A DNA stretch of 64,000 bases from Anseranas semipalmata (Eukaryota; Chordata; Aves; Anseriformes; Anseranatidae): positions 1-64,000 of the forward strand of contig VXAA01001969.1 in assembly GCA_013399115.1 (NCBI GenBank). Reading direction: 5' to 3'. The translations under genes were made by a program, and so were the position numbers. Below, in pieces: positions 50,134 through 63,510 of the stretch (its first letter is position 1; every line of letters starts with the position of its first letter). The notes below the pieces were generated by a model. It was not told where the DNA came from, ran no database searches, and saw only the letters and a list, made by a program, of their open reading frames with translations.

Positions 50134-50161
50134 CTTTATTAAGCATACTTTATTAAGCATA
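50134..50161. repeat. 14-base perfect tandem duplication
   Basis: CTTTATTAAGCATA occurs twice with no gap (50134-50147 and 50148-50161). Confidence 0.95.
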
Positions 50162-51245
50162 AAGTTGGCACATACTAGCAAGATGAAGAGAAAGCAGGAA
50201 CAACTTGAGAACCACCTCTCTCTTTTCTTCCACGGGAGGTACTATATATTGCCTATTTTTATTTGAGTTACACTATAATATTGATTTTTCTGCCAGATAC
50301 ACTAAAACAAGCAAATAAGCCCAGCATGCTAGGCACAAAGCCTTCTATTAAAAAGCTTCATATGCAGTGTGTTGCTTTCTTAAAAAATGCTACTCTCACA
50401 GATTGATTTTTGTTGAAAAAGCATAATGGCAATCTTAATCATATTTCTATAGGTCCAGTCATGCTAACGTTAACAACTAAGTTTAGCCTATGTGATTAAT
50501 GCACAGGACCACTGTAAGGGAAACCTCTAGACATGCCAGAAGACAAGCACTTAGCAGGCTATTCAGTAAATTGGGAAAATATTCATTATAGATGTCCCTT
50601 TACATTCAATACAGCCTAATTCTGCATGCCCCATAAACTAAATCTGCACAGTCTCTGGGAGGCCTCCACATGTTTAACTCCTCTTGATAGCAGACAGAGC
50701 TTCTGTCTCCTGATATCTATCACACCCAAACATTCACATCTGTGTTTAACTCTAAGCATGAGAATTTCTTCCCAAAAGGAATGGAACTATTAGTTGTCTT
50801 AAAATTAAGCGTGACTGTGTTTAAGACCCTTCACCTCCCCATTTATTTCTCTATGTGTAAAAATGGAAATTCTATTTCTTTGCATTTGTATAGCAGACCG
50901 GTGAGTGGTTAAGCAGAGACTGGAGATTTGACAGTTCAAAGTCTAAACAATGTCTTCCTTCCAAGACAACGTGTTAGTTTAAAGTTTTGGGAAAACTTCA
51001 GGTACAGCCTTACAGAAAGCCAAAGATGGGTGTTGAACATATCCTTTTATATCCATGAAGACAAAATAAGAAGCCCATGACGTGGGCTAGCAGACAGACC
51101 ACATACTCAAGGCAGGTGTGCTGTGCATGCAGCTCTTCAACGCACTGAACAGACATGACCAGCATCCATCGAGAAGAACATCTTACCTGAATAACACTAA
51201 TCATATGCAGAGAATGTAAACGTTCCACTTTAGAAAAATGTAAAT

Positions 51246-51282
51246 TGGTATTCAAGAACAAAAAAAATGGTATTCAAGAACA
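51246..51282. repeat. 15-base direct repeat, 22-base period
   Basis: TGGTATTCAAGAACA occurs at 51246-51260 and 51268-51282, separated by seven A residues. Confidence 0.95.
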
Positions 51283-54200
51283 GCTAGCACAAACATTTTC
51301 TTGAGGAACTTGCTACACTACTCCTGTTGCTTTTCCTTGCTGCCTTCTGCACGGGGCATTCATACAGGCACCATTACCGGAGATCAGGTCAGCTACTCTG
51401 GTCCCAGGTAGATTCAAAAACTGGCCTCAGCCAACAGAAGCATTTATTCAGATTTAAACAACACCTCTATTTCTTAGTGTTCATACTCTTTCTAAAAGAT
51501 CTGTTTCTCCTCATTGTTATAAACAATATGTTTATATGTTATGCATGTAATGGTGGAATGTAATGGTAAAAAAAAAAAGGTAAAAAAAAAAAAGGTCAGA
51601 CAACACTAGCTCAGATTTTAGATGCAATTTTGCAATGGACACAGTGACTTTTTATACCTCTGCTCACTCCTGTCTTTTACACAAATACAGCACTAACCTC
51701 AGGCTTTATCTATAACTATCAACGGATTCAATTGCCTCTGAAGAAAATACATGTTCTCATGCTGAAGCAGTGTTAAAAGAGGCTACAACAATGGATGGAA
51801 CCGCAAAGACTGAGCTGTGTGCTAGCCATACAGCATGGATGACATATTGTACGCACTACAGGACGAGGTATGAACAAGAAAACACCTCCAAATTTGGAAC
51901 TTCAAAGTTGTTGCCAGGTTAGATGGATATCTAACTTCTATTTGGGTGACAGTGTGTGTTTGGATTTCAAAGCCAAATCTGTCATGCATTAGACACAAAG
52001 CACCGGACTGGGGCTCAGTGACGTTGTCAAAAGGGCTCTTGCTCCAACGTCAGTGAGCTGAGATCCCAGCCTGGGAAAGCCAGCCGCACACGCGTGATTG
52101 AATTACCTCCTCTGACCTCACCCAGGAGGCTCCAGGGATCCGAGATCTCTGTGACAGGCAATTAGCAGCCAGACAATGCTAACAGCTACAAAAAGCAACA
52201 CCAGAAAACCTCTGAGAACAGAGCAAAACACATGAGCAAGGAAAATATTTAGTGAGTATGTGGGATTTAGGTGAAGTGTGACACAGACAAATGCTTGCAA
52301 ATAATGCTAGAATGTACAAAACTGTTTGGAGAAAGGCATCTTTCATATGCTAGAGACACAATACATAATGCCATATATATGGCCCCATGACTCCATAGTG
52401 AATCTCAGTTTTTATAAAAAAGCACAAAGATGATGCGACTAAATTACATGCAACAGATCATCATCTATCTTTAAAAATTGTTTTAAAGCAAAAAAAAAAG
52501 TTTTAAAGCTTAAAATTGAGACATCATCTTTCTATGAAATGAAAAATAATGCATCCTAACAGATTTAAATCACAAGATATTCTATGGTTTAGTCAAGAAA
52601 CTGCGTTAACTGTTTAAAAGACAGTTCTCCTGACAGAGTATAACTCTGGCTTATCCGTTTAGATTTCCATGTTATCTATCATACTGGAGAGTTAAATTTC
52701 AAAGAATGTTTGGAAGGAATAGGATTTTACAATGTTGATATTATTTTGCCATTTCAAATAATCATTTAAATAGAATGATTTGGAGTTTTTGCTCACAACA
52801 ATAACGAATATTTAGTTTTCAAATGCAGTTGGGAGAGAAAAATCAACAACAAAGCTAATGTAATTTTCATCAAGATAGTGGATTTAAGAATAGGAAAAAC
52901 AAAACTTTATTAAATATTAAAGAATTGAATTCATTCAGAGAGAAAATTTCCAAACCTGAAATTATTTAATCTTTTACTGACATCAGAATTTAATGTTTAA
53001 AAACCTACATTTAGATATTGCTGGCAATCATTATTCATATAACATCAAGTAACCTGATGCCATAAATAAGAGCTTCGAATGTCTTTTCTGCAATTTGCCA
53101 TACTACAACTACATGAAGAGGTCCTTCAAACACTAAGCACTTTGCAACAATGAGGTTTGTGATCAGTGTTTTGTACTTTGTTTCAGAAAGGGTTGTATTT
53201 TTGTTTTTCTTGTTTTCATTTACAAACAATACTGAGGTCACCGCAGAGATCACGTGTTAATCTGGTTTTTAATTACACAGTGACAGTAGTTTAATTAGTA
53301 TAAATTCTTTATATATTTTGTCCAGAATCTAGTTAAATATTTAAATAAAAGCCTGCATTAAAAAGTAGTGTGATAAATACTTGTCATTTTTTTTATTTCT
53401 CATATTTTAGATGTTTAACATAAAAAGAAGTGCTCAGAAAATTTTTGCATGTTTAAGAAAGTTCTACTGTTACAGACAAGAGATCACTACTGTTATAGAT
53501 ATCTACTGTTATAGATCTGAGATTGAGCATTTCCTGATTAATAAAATACTATATTGCATATTTAAGCATCCATGGTAAAGGTATTGCCTTACAAAGACAT
53601 TTAAAATAGATGATTTTTCAATAGCTAATTCACAGGAAGTTAAATCCATTGTAATTTATAGAATTGTAGTTAGAAGAAAATGGATTTTGTTAATTAAGTA
53701 TCCAAATGAACCTCAATTTCCTTTGGAAACAACATTTTCCCCAAACCTTTTCCATTTTTTTCTAATAAAAACTGCTGGGTCTATGCAATCACTGTCACAT
53801 AACATCTATACCCTAGTATTGAAGAAGCTATTCAATAAGTTGTGAGAATTAACAGGGCACTCTCTAACATTTATTGCGCACTCTCCAAGCCATGCCTTAC
53901 ATACCTTTGAGAATGTTAAAAGTTAAAAATTAAAAAAAAAAAAAAGTGACCCGATACATCTATGTGAACTTTCTCACATACCAAACTAAAGGACTTATGT
54001 TGATAATGAAGCACCATAAACGGTAATAGATGGTACTCTGAACTAATACTAAATTTAATTAAAGTGAAATAATATAAAGTTATTTCAAAGTAGCTTTTAA
54101 TGCATTTTTCATTTATAATTTGTACTCTTTATTGAAGCATTACTAAAAACATTTTATAAAAGCTTGCTTGTATTAGAAAATTTAAAGAATTGATATGTTA

Positions 54201-54324
54201 AATTCAACGTTAAAATAATTCCCACATGGAGTAAATTGCTGGTGCGAAACACAGATGATGGAGCTGCCGTGATCCAGCTGAAATCTGCCCCTGGGATTTT
54301 TACGGGTGTTCCAAAATTGCATTA

Positions 54325-54350
54325 AAAATAAATAAATAAATAAATAAAAA
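54325..54350. repeat. (AAAT)n microsatellite
   Basis: Five to six AAAT units. Confidence 0.93.
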
Positions 54351-57300
54351 GATGTGGTTTTGCCAAAAGCTATGGTTGAAGCATTGTGCAGAAACAACTC
54401 GTCTGCATGAAATAATTGGGCACAGTCATGTTTCCAGTCTTCAGTCATACCCAGACCTATGTTGCCAGGCTGTTAAATAAGGAGGGAGGTATATATGATG
54501 GAGGGGAGAATTGCTTATAAATATTTACTCTGATTTACTCTGCAGACTGTTCAAAAGTCTGAAGTATTTGCTCTAAGTTTATTAAATTAGCTCACAATTC
54601 AAAATGTTGCTGTCAAAAACCAGACATCATATTAGCTTAATGTTAAACTGAGGTGACAAACGAACAGGTAGAGTCCTGCCTCTTCCCACAAACATAAATA
54701 CACACAAAACCAAGATTTCCTTTCAATGTCAGTGGCTTTAGAACAATTTAAAAAAAAAACAAAAAACAAAAAAAACCTCCCTCTGGTTGCTGATGTAACA
54801 AATAGTGCATACCAAGCACATAAATGGCTGTCTCCATAGCAATTGGGGCAGGTTTTGCGGTTTCCCTAGTTACTCTTGACTGATAACCATCTGTTGTTCT
54901 CCTCTGCCATAGCCCCAAAGGGGAGAAGGGGAAGAAATGAGGAAGATAAAATGGGTGTTAGAGAATATGAAAGTTATTTACTATAGTGGTTTTTACATTA
55001 TCAGAAGGTTTGCACTTACCTACATCTTTGTTTTATTCATTGTTATTTTCAATTGACAACTATCAAATACCAAACATAAAGAAAACCTGTAATCCCAAAA
55101 TGTTACTCATCATTCACCTTATTAATAGCAAACCATGCTAGGGAATTGTATTAGGAAATCACATCACTAGGATGTTAATATGAAACTGCTGAAAATCTGA
55201 AACCAAAGCACTTATAGAAAAAAAAAAAGAGAGAAATTTAATTTAAATAATTAGTACAAATTTGTAACATGGAGCATGGGGTAGAGGAGACGCAGAAGGT
55301 TAGCATCCACCTAACTGCTGCAGGTGGAATAGGATCACTAAGTAGCTGCTGCTTTCTGCCCCGACCTGCAACAAAGACTGGAAGTTACCTCTGCTTACAC
55401 ACCTGTGGCCATTGCTCACCTCAGGCCTCGAACCTCTTCCTCCCCTTCCGCATGCTGGCGGTGCTCCAGGGGCGACACGGGCTCCGTGCCCACGTCCTTC
55501 CTGGAGGAGAGCGGCACCGCCACCACGGGCAGCCCCCGATGGCCCTGCTGCCTCAGGCATGTGCCGAGATGCGTATTGTACACAGGATCGATGTTTACAC
55601 AGGCTCATGTACATCACGGTATTACTTATATGGAGCTAATAGCGCATAAGCCATGCTCATTTCGAAGGAAAAACAAATAAGCCTCCATAGGCTAGCTGTT
55701 ACAGCAGATCAATATAGCAGCATGCAACTGGGGTTTGTTTCTTTTTTCCTTGAAGAAGACTCTATACGCGTGTTCCATATGGTAACAAATCCATCACAGA
55801 ACCCAAACTTTTAAAAATGAAAGACACAAGGTGCTTCATCCCTTAATATTATATCAGCTGTCAGTTGTCAGACATTCGAAACTTGTTTGGGGCTGTCGAC
55901 ATTTCTAAAACGTGGCTTTGGCAGGCTGGAGGACTGCAGGAAATCCTAGAGTGAAGCAGCAAGGGAGGGTTACTGCTGGTTCCCATCCGCAGCCCAGGAG
56001 AGGGGATGCTGTGGACACAGGGGACACTGCTCTGCCCAGGGCGCTCAGGACACCACCAAGGGCTCCCCCGCCGGCTGCCCGCCTGCCCGGCTGCTTTCCG
56101 CGAGAGCCAAGGCAGCGCAGGGAGAGGGGGCTGAAAGTGCCCACGTACACTGCCGGGATAAAGGGTGGATGTAACAAAGCAAGGTGGTTATTTAACAGGG
56201 TTGCTTAGCAAAGTCATGTCAATTCTGATGTTTGGTTGTTTACACATCCTTATTATTAATAATTTACTAAATGCAGCTTTGAGAGGAAAACTAGGGCTCT
56301 CATGTCTTTAAGAGGCTTAGAGTCTTTTTAGCAAACATGAAAATTACATGATGAGATAGAGGCTATGGCAGAGAGCAAATGCAATAGACCTTAGCAATTA
56401 AGAGAACGTAAACTCACTCAAGCGCCAGACACCAGAAGCACCTCTTTTACACAGTTAGGAAGATGACAGAGCAAAAAGGAATCTTGACATTTGATCTCCA
56501 GACATCTGTCCCCTTTAACATCGCATATTACGTTAGATTAGTTCTATCACCTGCAGTCATACTATAACTTGAGATATGTTTTCTATATCTTCAGACAAAA
56601 ATTAGGAGTAAATAATAGTAAGAGAAGTGAGTAAAGTCACGGCAGTGTGTCGACCTTGTTACATGGCTGGTAAATTTGGGCAAATCAGTACAGATTCTTG
56701 TATTTGGATGGCTTAATTTACATTAGGAAATGAATATTAAGATCTGAATGAATACCCAAACAATGAACATCTTGCATTTATGAAGTGTAGTATCTTACTA
56801 TAAGACACCAACACATCTTTAAATCAGATCTTTTGTAATAAAAACTTAGACTGTTGTTACAAAACGTTCTGGTAAGAGATGCTGGTTTATCACAATGCTT
56901 TAAAAAACATAAATGGCCAGTTAATACTAGAGAGGGAAGAACAGTTTTGAGTATCTCAGTGCCCCATTTTGGGTTGTGGGTGTTTTGTTATTTATTTTGT
57001 CATGGTCGTACTTAGTTCCACAACATCTAAGAAGTGCTAGAATAATAACTAACCCCACACTCACCGGAGCACAGTCAACGAACACGACATATTTCAAGAT
57101 GCTGCATTAGTTTTAAATCACTCTGGTAGGGGCTTCCAGTACTGATCCTGCTTAGCAGAGGCTCACAAGCTTTCCTACAGGACTACAAAGGGCAGCTTCC
57201 TGATCCTCTGTTTTTAAGCGCCTTCCTAATTGTCATTTCTTAGCACTGTATCTCATTTTGCAAGTCAGACCTGGGACTGACTTGTAATTAGTACTGGATA

Positions 57301-59148
57301 AACGTATGGGCAAGTTTAGGTGAGATGGTTCTAAGGACCAGAGAAACATTAGAATTCATCCTGAAGCTTCTGAGATTTTAAGGCATGTACATCAAACTTC
57401 ATTCTTATTACCCAAGGCAATGAACGTTAGTTCCACATTGAAATTCCCACTGAAATTACTTCATATGGTTGCAGGCCTGACTGTATACTTCATTGCCTCA
57501 ATTTGCTTGTTCTCCTATGTATGTTAACTTATTTCTTTGAAATTACATGCACTCTGGATTTCCACATTACCTATTTATGCTACAAAACCTTTGTTGAAAG
57601 GGTGGGTTCTTGCTGTGTACATTTTATGTATTTATTTACATTTGTAACATGTTCATAAAAATGGTACTCCTGGGCCCTCTGTGTGCAAAAGAAAAAAACA
57701 TGCCTGTCAGCCTGGGAATACTGGTAAAGGGTTCAAATAAGCACTAAAGCAGCTACTTTGTTATTGTTAGAATCTTCTACATATCCCCTGCAAACACAAC
57801 TTGAAAAAGAAACAAGCACTTCCCTGAAAAAGCAGCGACTGTTGGAGAGCGGCTGCAGGACCCGGAGGGTGCTGTGTCCCTGCCTTGCCCAGGAGTGAGG
57901 AGACAAGGATGTGGAGCCCTTCTGCCACTGAGACCCCAAAACGTTAGGAAATTGTTTCTGTAGTGAAGGGGGTACGCTGTGAGCAATTGCAGGATGGAAA
58001 ACATTTGACTGGAGGCTGCTCTGGGCCATACACCTGTACGTACTCAGCTTTATCTGCTGAACTTCCTTCTCCAAATGTAGAACCTTTCTTTTCAGATGCG
58101 ACTGTTGTGTCTGCCACGTGGTGGGAGGAAACCTCATTTCTGTGTGCATTCAGAGCCTCATGCAGGAGTCCTGACCAGGCCAGCCTAAAGGTGACTCGTC
58201 ATTAGCAGCATTGACAAAGTCCACCCATAGAAAGAAATGTTCAGTGGGCAGTTACACGTGAATTTGAAGATCCATCCACTAGTTATCCAGGCTCAAGTTA
58301 ATCATCTCATGACACATTTTAAGAAGGTGTCACAAAAACTATGCCTCTGTGCCTTCTGTCCTCCTCTGCCACCCACCCCTCTGCCCAAATCTACACCCAA
58401 TTTGGAACACTTGTGAAACTCATACAGTCAATGCAACACCTTTGTCTACACATAACGAACAAAAGCCCCAACCAGTTAACAGGGCATACACAGAACAAGA
58501 AGAGTTAGGAAAAAGATAACTAGCTTCTAGACAGAATAAAAGAATTTCAAAGAAAAGTCAAACAAAAGGAAACCCAGAAAAGATGTAAGGAAAGGAAAAC
58601 AAATAAATGACCTGATATATTAAATGGGAACCAAAAATAATGTTGCTCTTGCTCGTCTCGGGACCTAGCAATAGCATCATGTTTGAAATACTTTGAAAAG
58701 TGCTACGGAAATACACAGCAAACTGTATCATAGTTGACAAAAAAATGCCATTTTGTTTTATTGTTTTCAAGCCAGCCAAATTTATGTCATCTGTGAAATG
58801 TGTATCACCCAGGGTAAGGACAGCAATCCATCCTGCAGATTTATGTGTACAAGCATTTTGGAACAAATGTTTCTATTTGAACATCCATACAAACCATAAG
58901 CATCCAATATGTTTGGATCACTACACTCTGTTTCTGTAAGCAGATCTTTAACTTTCTGGACAATGTTTTTCCAAATCAGTGTGGCACTACCATATATCCT
59001 GCAGGAACAGGGCACGGAGCATATGTGACAAGTCTTCCACATATTCACCAGGGAGTGTTTCTTTCCTCCTACATGAAACTGTAGGACTATTTTATTTAAT
59101 TCACAAAAGCAAATGGTATTCATCTATTTTTGGCATTTATATGATCGC

Positions 59149-59189
59149 TGTAGTATCGGAGTGCCTCACTTTAATACATTTATTCATCC
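59149..59189 (+). repeat. Fragment of an ancient amniote interspersed repeat (candidate)
   Basis: TGTAGTATCGGAGTGCCTCA followed by CTTTAATACATTTATTCATCC resembles a motif common in old amniote SINE/LINE tails (a block around GAGCACCTCACAATCTTTAA). Divergence is high and the family is not named with confidence. Confidence 0.4.
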
Positions 59190-62100
59190 GCCCTGCAGAT
59201 GCACAGCTGTCAGCAGCACAATGAGGTTTTATAAAATTTCAGGAACTGAATGCACTGCTTCCAGTTCCACTTACCTACAGCATTTCTAAATTAAAATGTG
59301 CTTCTCTGGCCTCAGCACATGTAAAGCACTAACACAAAGGATAGAATAGGGTGAGCTTATATCAGACATGCTGAATGTCACTTACTGCAATGGATAATTA
59401 TTGGTAATGTTATTACTGTCACACAGTAACTTTATAAATATATAGGTAAAATGTATATAACAGCATTAATGCTTTACTGAATTGCAGTACTTGAAAGAAA
59501 AAAAATATCATCAAAACCCCTATTGGTACCTGATATCATCATGTAAGCTTGGTTCTTGGCTAGAATTTAACAGTAGCCAGGTAATGAAGTCTTGGTTTTA
59601 GCTTTCTTTCTGGATCACTATTAGCTAGGAGAGATTAACTGTTGGACAAGGAATAACTCGAGCCTGGATCTGAAACTTTGCAGTTTAGAAATCCCAGAGC
59701 CAAGGTATAACCACAATCTCCAAGACAGCATGCGCTGCCCAAACAGGACAATCGGTCACCTCCAAAGGGCTTTATTCTGTCTTGCAGGAGGCTCTAGTAA
59801 GGTAACTTAGAAGTCAGCATTTAACTATAAAAGCAGGATTTTTCATGAGCAGAAATGTGAAAGAATTATTCCATTCCATTCAGAACCGGTAAAAACAACA
59901 TCATGAAATAACTATATCCCTAATAAAAATAATAATAAAAAAGATATATAGAGAGATGGTTTATTATTAGAAATATGGTCAGCATAATAAACTATTTTTT
60001 ACACCTTACTTATACCTAACTTCAACAGGAAATATTGCAGATGCAGGTTTATATATAGAATCCCTGGAAGATACAGACTTCAAGATTTTTATCTGCAGAT
60101 ATCTTAGTTTTTATTTTTTGAAGAAAAATTTTTCATTTTAAAAGCAATAACATCAACCTCCAGGTCATCTTAGACATTGTGATTTCTTAAAAATAAATGG
60201 CTACATGTCCAAACTGTTCATTCACATTTACTTGTTTGCCTCTGAACAATGAGTCTACAAGCCTAACAAAACTGAAGCCATTAACAGAGACTCTTAAAAC
60301 TCAACTTAATCCATATGGCTTTGAAACTTTCTTGCTAAGTGGCAGTTTTTTATTATTATTGTTTTCCTGACATTAATCCATAAATCCATTCATAGCACAG
60401 ACAGCTGCTTCCTCTGCCAGGATTGCCATAACAAAACGGAGGTCATGTGCAAACAAACTTTTACTCCTGGGTAAGATAAGGCAGCAAGTTTGCATGAAAA
60501 GAGCATACCAGTTACCCTCACTGACCCCTTAAACAAAATCTCAAACATCTAATCCATATTGAAATGTGAAAACACTTAAATAAAATGGGCAGAGAAAAGC
60601 CCAAGTTTTCTCCCTTGCAATCAAAGCAACAAATGTTTCGTAAGTAGCAAAGAGGATACCTGCGCAACCTTGGCTCCCCAGCACACTTCTCCCATCCTTC
60701 TCAGCCATTCTCCTGAGCCTGCTGCTCGCGTAACTCATTGACAAGAGCTTGCTGCTTACCCCCCCGCGCCCGAACATTAACCCTTAATTATGCTTTCCAG
60801 CTGCTCCACACGAAGTATGAGAGCCACATCTTTGAAAAGCCAAGAGTTCAAACCAAAGAGCCAGAAAGCAAACAACCCCTCCACCCCTCGCCACCAACCC
60901 CCCTAGCAAATCAGTTCAGACGACTGCTAGCCCTGTTTCCCAGTGAATCATGGCAGGCAAACAACTTAACCTCCTTGCAGCAGTCATCTTCCTTATAAGT
61001 CTGGTGCGAAAAGCAGGATGCAAACCATAGCCGATGCTGCGTCTAAGCTGAGCTTAACTATATGAATTAAATACAAAGTAAAGCAGGTTCCAGGGTAAAA
61101 CTTGTGTATGGGGCTACTAAGGGGCCACGAAAGAAAGTAGAAAGAAGAATTCAACTTCTTTCTAACACTGATGTTCACAGCGCAAGGATCCTTTTCCTAC
61201 CACACGTCAGGACAAGCAGTTTTTAATGTGTACAGAAAAGAGCAATGTTTTGCTGCACTGAGTGAATCCTGTGTCACACACCTGGAAATGCAGCAAGAAC
61301 TGCTTACGGGAATCGATGCAAACCATTGGCATTAATGAATCTTGTGCGTCACAGTTCTATACAGGCGCTTGAGGTTATCTGCTTAAATGAGAGTTAACTT
61401 ATGGCTTCTTTTTTGGGGGAAAATAATATTTTTGTATTCTGGTATCATCTGTCTTATAAGCAACTTTTGACTGACAGGATATTGAGGCAAAAATTATATA
61501 GTGAAATAATCTCGATCGCTATTGAAAGTCACATTCCCTCAAACGAAGGATTAAGAAATCCTTTTTGGTAAAACAAGAGAAAGGAAGAAGAATTCTAAGT
61601 GTGAAAATAGAAGATAGAATTCTCTCATTTGCTTCTGTGACATTTATGGGACTACCAAAGGGTAAACAAAAGCAAAATTAGGAAGGAAAAAAAAGTGGAG
61701 GAAAATGATATTCTGTAGCAGAAATCAGCTGTACAAATGAGACCATCATCTAACAGCCCTTTCCAATGCCTCTATCTTGCTTTCACCCTATGTCATCTGG
61801 TCTTAAACAAAAAGATTTTTATCATTGCCAACCTCAGACGTATTTTATTAAAGCTTATCAGGTTTACACCTAGATAATCAACATAACATTATTTCTATTA
61901 ATCTCACAACAAGTATTTGAACGTCTGAGGATTCCCTCTATGCTCCACTTAGACTTAAATCCTTATTTTACATTGAAGTAAACATTGCAGATCCCAAGCA
62001 CAACCATTATTTTTTTTTTAAATAAAAGAAAGGAAGAATCCTCCACTGGATCTTCTTAATATCCATGTGTGATTTACACGATCTCAGCCACTTTAGAGGA

Positions 62101-63493
62101 AATTTTCAAATGATGCTGCACTTTAGCTGCGTAAAAGGACTGTATAACATCTCTTGCTGTATAAACATGGTGAACATATGTTCATATAAAAACAATTTCT
62201 CATTAAAAGACTGTAAAATACAATTATGCCATCACAGTTTAATTTTTTTTCCTCCAAAAATGTTTTCCTTTCAAGACATAACAATTTCAGATTGAACTGA
62301 ATAGCGGGTGGCTTTGTTTTCCTATGGCCACTTTACCTCATGGAGCCACCCAACTGCACTACAGTGAAGCCATATAACAGACTGAATCTCTGTATGAGAA
62401 ACGTAATCGTTCCCTTCTGTGCTTTAAATGTGGCAAGAAACCCTACAGGCTGTGCTGTTGTTTGAAATGTCCCGTCCTGCTCTCACACAGCAAGCTGCAG
62501 CGGAACCGAGCACTGACAATGGCCAAGCTGCAGCCTTGCTAAGGTGGGGTCAGGGAGGGGGGAACATCCATCTTCCTTTGTGGTCAAGGAAGAACAGTGC
62601 AAGAAATCTAGTTCCCCAGTTACTGAAATTAATTTTTGAGCCTAAGTCAGTGTCTCCTGGAGAAAACAAGAATTCATCTACTTACCTGTTTTGCACCAGT
62701 TTTTTCATCACTTTTTTTTATTATTATTATTAAATTAATTAAAAATAACAATTGTGTTATCCAGAAAAGCGATGAGGCGTTAATTAAGATTTAAGGGAGT
62801 TTTATTCACCCTAAAAGGTACAACAAATCCAGGAACTCTGTTGTGTATTTACAGGATGAAAAATCAAAACTTAGTGAAACGGTAAAACAGCTTGGGACCA
62901 CAGAGAGCCGCAGCACTTGAAAACCAACAAGCGCACTGGCTCTCAAAACTTATTCTAAGCAGCAGGTCAGCACTCCCTGAGGGTCCCTTCGCTGGAGGCA
63001 AGTTCCCTGTTTCGCCCAGTACTGGCCCTGCCAGACGGGTCCCCCGGGCAGGGACCGCCCGGTGCCTGCTCCCTGCCACAGGACCCAACCCTCCCCTGCA
63101 TGGGGACAGGCCTCGCGCTGCCACCTGGAACACAGCAGGGTGTGCGGAGGGGAAAGAGCCTCACGCTATGGCTTTAACTTTGTCCAACTGGAAAGGTCGA
63201 GAGGAGAAGGCAAACTTTATTCTGCTGGTGGACGGTATTTACAACCCCCCTTTATTCACGGAGCCTGCCCTGAAATGATATTGCTGCGCTGTTTTGGCTA
63301 GAGACTGCATACGCTGACCCCTCGGTGCCCAGCACAGCACCAGAATAATTCCATACAAAAGGTTTGCATTAAATGTAATGAAGCAAATGACAAAATCAAT
63401 AAACCTGGAATGGTGTGGCTATCATAAAAATGATGTAAATTCAGAGTTCACAGTGGTTATGAAGTTATTTAGAATTATAATTAAAACCAGTAC

Positions 63494-63510
63494 TTTTTTT
63501 TTTTTTTTTT
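63494..63510. repeat. T17 homopolymer
   Basis: Seventeen T residues. Confidence 0.9.

Noticed and set aside
58558..59123. Two overlapping minus-strand open frames of 102 and 113 codons
   Set aside because: They lie in different frames, lack recognisable motifs and flank a probable old interspersed repeat; treated as chance.
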